DNA of 64,000 bases from DASUPK01 sp963736685 (GTDB lineage Bacteria > Actinomycetota > Thermoleophilia > Solirubrobacterales > 70-9). Shown one piece after another: positions 59,710 through 64,000 of this stretch. A program made the position numbers and the translations under genes. Position 1 is the first letter of the stretch, and the number at the start of each line of letters is the position of its first letter. Location of the stretch: assembly GCA_963736685.1 (NCBI GenBank), contig CAVTPZ010000027.1, positions 99,166-163,165 on the forward strand, written 5' to 3'. The notes beneath the pieces are model-generated. The model was not told where the DNA came from and did no database searches. It saw only the letters and a program-made list of their open reading frames with translations.

Positions 59710-60564
59710 CTAGCCGATGGTGGCCGCATCTGCCGGAGCCGGCGGACGCGCTCCTCGATCGGCGGATGCGTCGAGAACAGGGACGCCAGTCCCTTCCCGC
59801 TGAACGGCTTGACGATGTACAGCGGCTCGCTGGCCTGGTTGACCTGCATCGGGATCGCCTGGGCGCCGGACTCGAGGCGCAGCAGCGCGAGGCAAGCAAC
59901 TCGGGGTTACCGCAGATCTCGGCGCCCGTAGCGTCGGCCGAGTACTCGCGCTGGCGGGAGATCGCCATCTGGATGATCGCGGCGGAGATCGGAGCGAGGA
60001 TCCAGAGCGGGCGCGGGCCGGATCCCAAGGGGCGAATTGTTGTCGCCGCCGACCCAGAGGACCATGTAGCCGATCCAGGTGATGGCGGACGCGATCGTCG
60101 CCACCACCGAGGTCAGGAGGATGTCGTGGTTGCGGACGTGTCCGAGTTCGTGCGCGAGCACACCCGCAGCTCATCCTCCGTGAGGAGCTTGCGAATCCCG
60201 GCAGTCACCGCGACCGCGGAGTGCTTGGGTTGCGGCCCGTCGCAAAGGCGTTCGGCTGTTCCTGCGGGATCACGTAGAGCCTCGGCATGGGGAGGCCGGC
60301 GCGTGTGGTCAGGTCCCGGACCATCTGGTAGAGCCGTGGATCCTCCTCCTCGGACACCGGCTGTGCCCTTGCGGCAGCGAGCGCGATCTTGTCGCTGAAG
60401 AACCAGCTGCCCATGTTGATGATCACCGCGATGAACAGGAAGACGAGCGCGGTCGAAGGCCCGCCGATCAGGTACCCGGCGCCGACCAGGATGCCGCCGA
60501 GGACTGAGAGCAGGAGCACCGTCTTGAAGGCCGCCTGCCAGTTGGAACGTCCGGTGGTTGTCAT
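59710..60564 (-). CDS. htpX: HtpX-like membrane zinc metalloprotease (M48), heavily frameshifted
   Basis: MTTTGRSNWQAAFKTVLLLS, VLGGILVGAGYLIGGPSTAL, VFLFIAVIINMGSWFFSDKI, LPMPRLYVIPQEQPNAFATG, RNP; then breaks near 60.22 and 60.16 kb, KHSAVAVTAGIRKLLTEDEL and the zinc motif VLAHELGHVRNHDILLTS. Further pieces, after breaks near 60.04 and 59.90 kb, are QMAISRQREYSADATGAEIC, VNQASEPLYIVKPFSGKGLA and LFSTHPPIEERVRRLRQM. At least four single-base changes, most in short G or C runs. HtpX degrades misfolded membrane proteins. Divergent from the MarR gene across 124 bp. Confidence 0.87.
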
Positions 60565-60688
60565 CTCCGAAAGATCTCCTTCTCGGGAAGTGAAAGGGTT
60601 GGTGCGGACGAGTATAGGGAGCAGCTTCAACGGGCGATAAGCCTTCGTCACGAACTGTAACCGTCACATCTTGCTACTTTCTGATTCC

Positions 60689-61191
60689 GTGACTACCACG
60701 AAAAGGCGCAGGGAGCGGCAGGAGTGGAACCCCGATCTCGGGGTCCTCGCCAGCAAGCTGACCTTCTTGCTGCAGCAGGAACTCTTCGACCGGCTCGCAA
60801 GCGCGGGGTACGACGATCTCAATCCGCGTCATGGGGCCGTGCTCGCGTACCTGGATGAGGACGGGATCCGGGCCACGGATCTCGCCGCCTCTCGGGCCTC
60901 CACAAGCAGCTCGTGGGCCGCCTGGTCGATGAGCTCGAGGAACTTGGATACGTGGAGCGGCGCGCGGACCCAGCTGACCGGCGAGCGAAGCTGATCGTTC
61001 CGACCGAGCGCGGGCTCGAGGAGCTCATCGCCGGCGACGAGATCGTGGCCGAGATCGAGGCACGCCATTCGGGCGAGATCGGAGCACGGGACTACGCACG
61101 GTTCCGCGATGTCCTCCGAGGAGTGGTCGCCCGCTCGCGCGAGGACGAACGTCTGAACCGAGTGGATAGGCATAACCGACCATTCCGCTAG
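60689..61191 (+). CDS. MarR family transcriptional regulator, one frame break
   Basis: GTG start, RRRERQEWNPDLGVLASKLT, FLLQQELFDRLASAGYDDLN, PRHGAVLAYLDEDGIRATDL; after a break near 60.89 kb (one C missing) LHKQLVGRLVDELEELGYVE, RRADPADRRAKLIVPTERGL and EELIAGDEIVAEIEARHSGE. The winged helix (recognition helix KQLVGRLVDELE, wing RRADPADRRAKLI) is standard MarR. It is divergent from htpX and 9 bp upstream of the Rrf2 gene, so it may control htpX, itself or the suf genes. Confidence 0.83.
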
Positions 61192-61200
61192 GATTTCCTG

Positions 61201-61683
61201 GTGATGCTGTTTTCCACCCGAGCCGAGTACGGAGTGCGCCTCATGATCGAGCTGGGCCGCCAGGAGGACGGTGCCCCGGTGGCCTTGAGCGCCGTCGCCG
61301 AGTCCGAGCGCCTCCCCCTCTCCTATCTCGAGCACCTCGTCGCCAAGCTGCGCAAGGCCGGGCTGGTCGAGAGCCAGCGCGGCGCGCATGGCGGTTACCG
61401 CCTCGGGCGGCCCGCCGGAGAGATCGAGATGCTCGAGGTGGTCCAGGCGCTGGAGGGCGCGATCGCTCCGATGGAGTGCTTCGAGCTCGACGCCGAGGGC
61501 AAGGTCTCCTGCTCGCATGAGTCGGACGGCGACCGTGCCTGCGCGACGAAGCTTCTCTGGACGCGGGTGCAGGGCGGGGTCACCAAGGCGCTCGCCGGCA
61601 AGACTCTCGCAGAGCTGGTCGAGTTCTCCGACCAGCACGCATCGATGCCCGCCCCGAAGGCCGCGGCGATCAGCGCCGCGTAG
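61201..61683 (+). CDS. Rrf2 family regulator, likely Fe-S responsive, in the suf operon
   Basis: 160 aa. Winged helix STRAEYGVRLMIELG, LSYLEHLVAKLRKAGLVESQ, RGAHGGYRLGRPAGEIEMLE, as in IscR. Three cysteines could hold an Fe-S cluster: Cys93 (MECF), Cys104 (SCSH) and Cys114 (RACAT), spaced C-X10-C-X9-C, which is much wider than C-X5-C-X5-C of IscR/NsrR. It is directly followed by sufC (27 bp), so it is probably the autoregulator of the operon. GTG at 61201 or the adjoining ATG at 61204 may start it. Confidence 0.92.
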   Translation: MMLFSTRAEYGVRLMIELGRQEDGAPVALSAVAESERLPLSYLEHLVAKLRKAGLVESQRGAHGGYRLGRPAGEIEMLEVVQALEGAIAPMECFELDAEGKVSCSHESDGDRACATKLLWTRVQGGVTKALAGKTLAELVEFSDQHASMPAPKAAAISAA

Positions 61684-61710
61684 ACAACTTCAACCGAACC
61701 AGGAGCGCGA

Positions 61711-62481
61711 TTGGCAGAGCTCGAGATCCGCAACCTGCACGTCACCGCCGAGGACAAGGAAATCCTCAAAGGCGTCAGCCTCGACGTCGACGGCGGCATA
61801 TCCACGCGCTGATGGGCCCGAACGGCTCCGGCAAGTCGACCCTGGCCAACGCGATCATGGGCCATCCCAGCCTCGAGGTCACCGAGGGCACGATCACCTT
61901 CAAGGGCGAGGACATCACCGAGGCGAGCCCCGATGAGCGCTCCCGGATGGGCCTGTTCATGGCCTTCCAGTACCCGGTCGCGATTCCGGGGGTGACGGTC
62001 GCCAAGTATCTCCGCATGATCGTGAACTCCCACCGCGAGGCCGCCGGCGAGGAGCCGGTGAAGCTCAAGGACTTCCGGAAGCAGGCCGAGGAGGCGATGG
62101 CCCTCACCAACATCCCCAAGGACTTCTCCTCGCGCTATCTCAATGAGGGGTTCTCCGGCGGCGAGAAGAAGCGGATGGAGATCCTGCAGCTGGCGATGCT
62201 CCAGCCCGCGATGGCGGTGCTCGACGAGACCGATTCCGGCCTCGACATCGACGCGCTCCGAGTCGTGGCCGAGGGCGTCAACAAGTTCGCCGGCCCCGGG
62301 ATGGGCGTCCTGATCATCACCCACTACCAGCGCATCCTGCACCTCATCAAGCCCGACGCCGTGCACGTCCTCTATGACGGACGCATCGTCAAGGAGGGCG
62401 GTCCCCGAGCTGGTCGCCCAGCTCGAGGAGAAGGGTTACGGCTGGATCAAGGACGAGGTGGAGGCCGGCGCGGCCGCCTAG
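61711..62481 (+). CDS. sufC: SufC Fe-S assembly ATPase, two frame breaks
   Basis: TTG start with AGGAGCG upstream: LAELEIRNLHVTAEDKEILK, GVSLDVDGG. After a missing base near 61.80 kb: Walker A LMGPNGSGKSTLANAIMGHP, MGLFMAFQYPVAIPGVTVAK, signature NEGFSGGEKKRMEILQLAML, Walker B AVLDETDSGLDIDALRV and VLIITHYQRILHLIKPD. After an extra C near 62.40 kb: PELVAQLEEKGYGWIKDEVE. It is the ATPase of the SufBCD scaffold. Remarkably, sufB and sufD are not between the regulator and sufC or sufS, as they are in many actinobacteria. Confidence 0.93.
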
Positions 62482-62489
62482 GCACCCCG

Positions 62490-63750
62490 ATGGAGCCGAC
62501 GGCGACAACCGGCCCCGCCCTGGCTCGGTCCATCGAAGAGATCCGGGCAGAGTTCCCCCGATCCTTCGAGCGGGAGATTCACGGCGAGCCGCTCGCCTAT
62601 CTGGACAACGGAGCGACGGCGCAGAAGCCGCTGGCGGTGATCGACGCGCTCGACGTCTTCTGGCGCGAGCACAACGCCAACGTCCACCGCGGGGTGCACA
62701 CCCTCTCCGAGGAGGCCACGGCTCTCTACGAGGGAGCTCGGGAGACAGTGGCCTCTCACCTCGGTGCCGACCGCCGCGAGATCGTCTTTGTGCGCAACGC
62801 GACCGAGGCGCTCAACCTGGTCGCCTACTCCTGGGGGAGCACGAACCTCTCGGCCGGCGACCGGATCGTGGTAACCCAGATGGAGCACCACTCGAACGTC
62901 GTCCCCTGGTACCAGGTGGCCCAGGAGAAGGAGGCCCATCTGGATTGGGCGCCGGTCACGGACGACGGGCGGCTCGACATGGATGCCTTCGCGGCGCTGC
63001 TCGAGCGGGGACCGAAGCTCGTCTGCGTCGCCCACATCTCGAACGTGCTCGGCACGGTCAACCCGATCGAGGAGATCGTGCGCCTGTCGCACGACGCCGG
63101 CGCGTTGCTGGTCGTCGACGGAGCTCAGGCAGGGCCGAAGCTCGAACTCGACATGGCGGAGCTCGGCGCGGACTTCTACGCCATCACCGCCCACAAGATG
63201 TACGGCCCGACCGGCATCGGAGCCCTGTTCGGGCGGCGCGAGCTGCTCGAGGAGATGCCGCCCTTCATCGGCGGCGGCTCGATGATCCGGAAGGTCACCA
63301 AGGAGCTGATCACCTGGGCCGACCTCCCCGCCAAGTTCGAGGGCGGCACTCCGGCCATCGGCGAGGCGGTCGGCTTCGGCGCCGCCGTTCGCTGGATCGA
63401 TGAGCTCGGGCTCCCCGCTATCCACGCGGCGGAGACGGAGCTCACCGCCTACGCCCTCGAGCGCGTCGCCAACATCCCGGGCCTGACGGTCTTCGGGCCG
63501 CCCGCGGGCGAGGGTCGCGGCGGCATCGTCTCCTTCGACATGGAGGGCGTGCACGCGCACGACATCTCCGAGATCCTCGATCGGCATGGCGTCGCCGTCA
63601 GGGCCGGCCATCACTGCGCCCAGGTGCTGATGCAGCGCCTCGGCGTCCCCGCCACCACCCGGGCCAGCTTCGCCGTGTACAACACGCGCGCCGAGGTCGA
63701 TCGCCTGGTCGGCGGGGTTGCTCGACGCGCGAAAGGTCTTCGGCCTCTGA
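62490..63750 (+). CDS. sufS: Cysteine desulfurase SufS, one frame break at the extreme end
   Basis: About 419 aa. REIHGEPLAYLDNGATAQKP, HNANVHRGVHTLSEEATALY, FVRNATEALNLVAYSWG, TQMEHHSNVVPWYQVAQEKE, VVDGAQAGPKLELDMAELG, the PLP lysine in AITAHKMYGPTGIGALFGRR, and the active Cys in AVRAGHHCAQVLMQRLGVPA. The expected end LLDARKVFGL and stop (63748-63750) appear only after removing one G from the GGGG run near 63.72 kb; as sequenced the frame flows into sufU. It takes sulfur from cysteine and passes it to SufU. It starts 8 bp after sufC. Confidence 0.95.
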
Positions 63751-64000
63751 TGGACGAGCTATACCGAGACCAGATCCTCGAGCACTACAAGCGGCCGCAC
63801 CACTTCGGCCGCCTCGACGACTTCGACCTCGAGTACGAGGACAACAACCCGTTCTGCGGCGACGAGCAGCACGTGTTCCTGAAGCTCGACGAGGACGGCA
63901 AGGTCTCGGAGGTCTCCTTCGAGGGCCAGGGCTGCGCGATCTCCACCGCGGCCACCTCCCTGCTCACCGACGAGCTCGGGGGCATGACGCGCGAGGAGAT
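63750..64000 (+). CDS. sufU: SufU zinc-dependent sulfur acceptor (cut by window edge)
   Basis: Only the first ~83 codons are in the window: MDELYRDQILEHYKRPHHFG, LDDFDLEYEDNNPFCGDEQH, VSEVSFEGQGCAISTAATSL. NPFCGDE supplies the first conserved Cys/Asp and GQGCAIS the second Cys of the zinc site; the third Cys lies beyond the edge. It receives persulfide from SufS. Start ATG shares its A with the sufS stop (TGATG at 63748-63752). Confidence 0.93.
   Translation, partial: MDELYRDQILEHYKRPHHFGRLDDFDLEYEDNNPFCGDEQHVFLKLDEDGKVSEVSFEGQGCAISTAATSLLTDELGGMTREE

Noticed and set aside
1..64000. CRISPR arrays, tRNA or rRNA genes, transposases, phage genes
   Set aside because: I looked for regularly spaced repeats, tRNA-like TTCGAAT/GGTTCGA loops and DDE or integrase motifs and found none I could support. 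A tRNAscan or Infernal run would be decisive.

Overview
The window is 64 kb of high-GC, tightly packed bacterial DNA. The gene types point to Actinomycetota, and I suspect Thermoleophilia/Solirubrobacterales. They include a CysO/CysM/Mec cysteine route, a SUF operon with SufU, DUF1802 and DUF1152 proteins, many 4-bp stop/start overlaps and many GTG/TTG starts. The phylum is reasonable from this; the class is inference. I found no tRNA, rRNA, CRISPR array, transposase or phage gene. No gene-free stretch exceeds 300 bases.

Left part (1-25.2 kb): housekeeping and metabolic genes, almost all with clean reading frames. In order: pyrF (cut by the window edge), an HU gene, an operon reading roadblock-like protein, 78-aa protein, TldD, TldE, then a reductase-like protein, a CDF metal exporter, RdgB and RNase PH. 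These are followed by a Flp-like pilin, a coiled-coil/HhH protein, a histone-deacetylase-family hydrolase facing nadB, a DUF5763-like zinc protein and a methyltransferase. Then come hydantoinase/oxoprolinase A and B, DUF1802 and DUF1152 proteins, a peptidase-like protein, an operon cysM, unknown gene, mec, zinc-ribbon protein, and a polar amino-acid ABC transporter.

Middle part (25.2-57 kb): a large cell-surface polysaccharide locus. It holds an initiating sugar-phosphate transferase, an ABC exporter pair (Wzm/Wzt), a Wzx-type flippase, a Wzy/ligase-type protein with a TPR tail, and at least seven glycosyltransferases, one of them fused to a WsaF-like rhamnosyltransferase domain. It also holds membrane (GT39-like) glycosyltransferases, five to six methyltransferases, a sulfotransferase, two phytanoyl-CoA-dioxygenase-like oxygenases, an acyltransferase and two paralogous clan GH-A glycosidases. 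Together these suggest a methylated, possibly sulfated and rhamnose-containing surface glycan. Signatures of both the Wzx/Wzy and the ABC export route are present.

Right part (57-64 kb): CysO-like sulfur carrier, MoeZ and a rhodanese, so the sulfur-carrier side of the cysM/mec pathway lies here, about 35 kb from cysM. Then a cupin, HtpX, a MarR regulator, and an Rrf2 regulator followed by SufC, SufS and SufU (cut by the edge).

Sequence quality: from about 25.8 kb on, many clearly conserved genes are broken by single-base insertions or deletions, often in G or C runs and in patches beside perfectly open genes. I read these as sequencing or assembly errors, not decay. Such genes are given as one feature from real start to real stop, with break points stated. 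Several palindromic repeat families sit between genes and are the most unusual non-coding signal.
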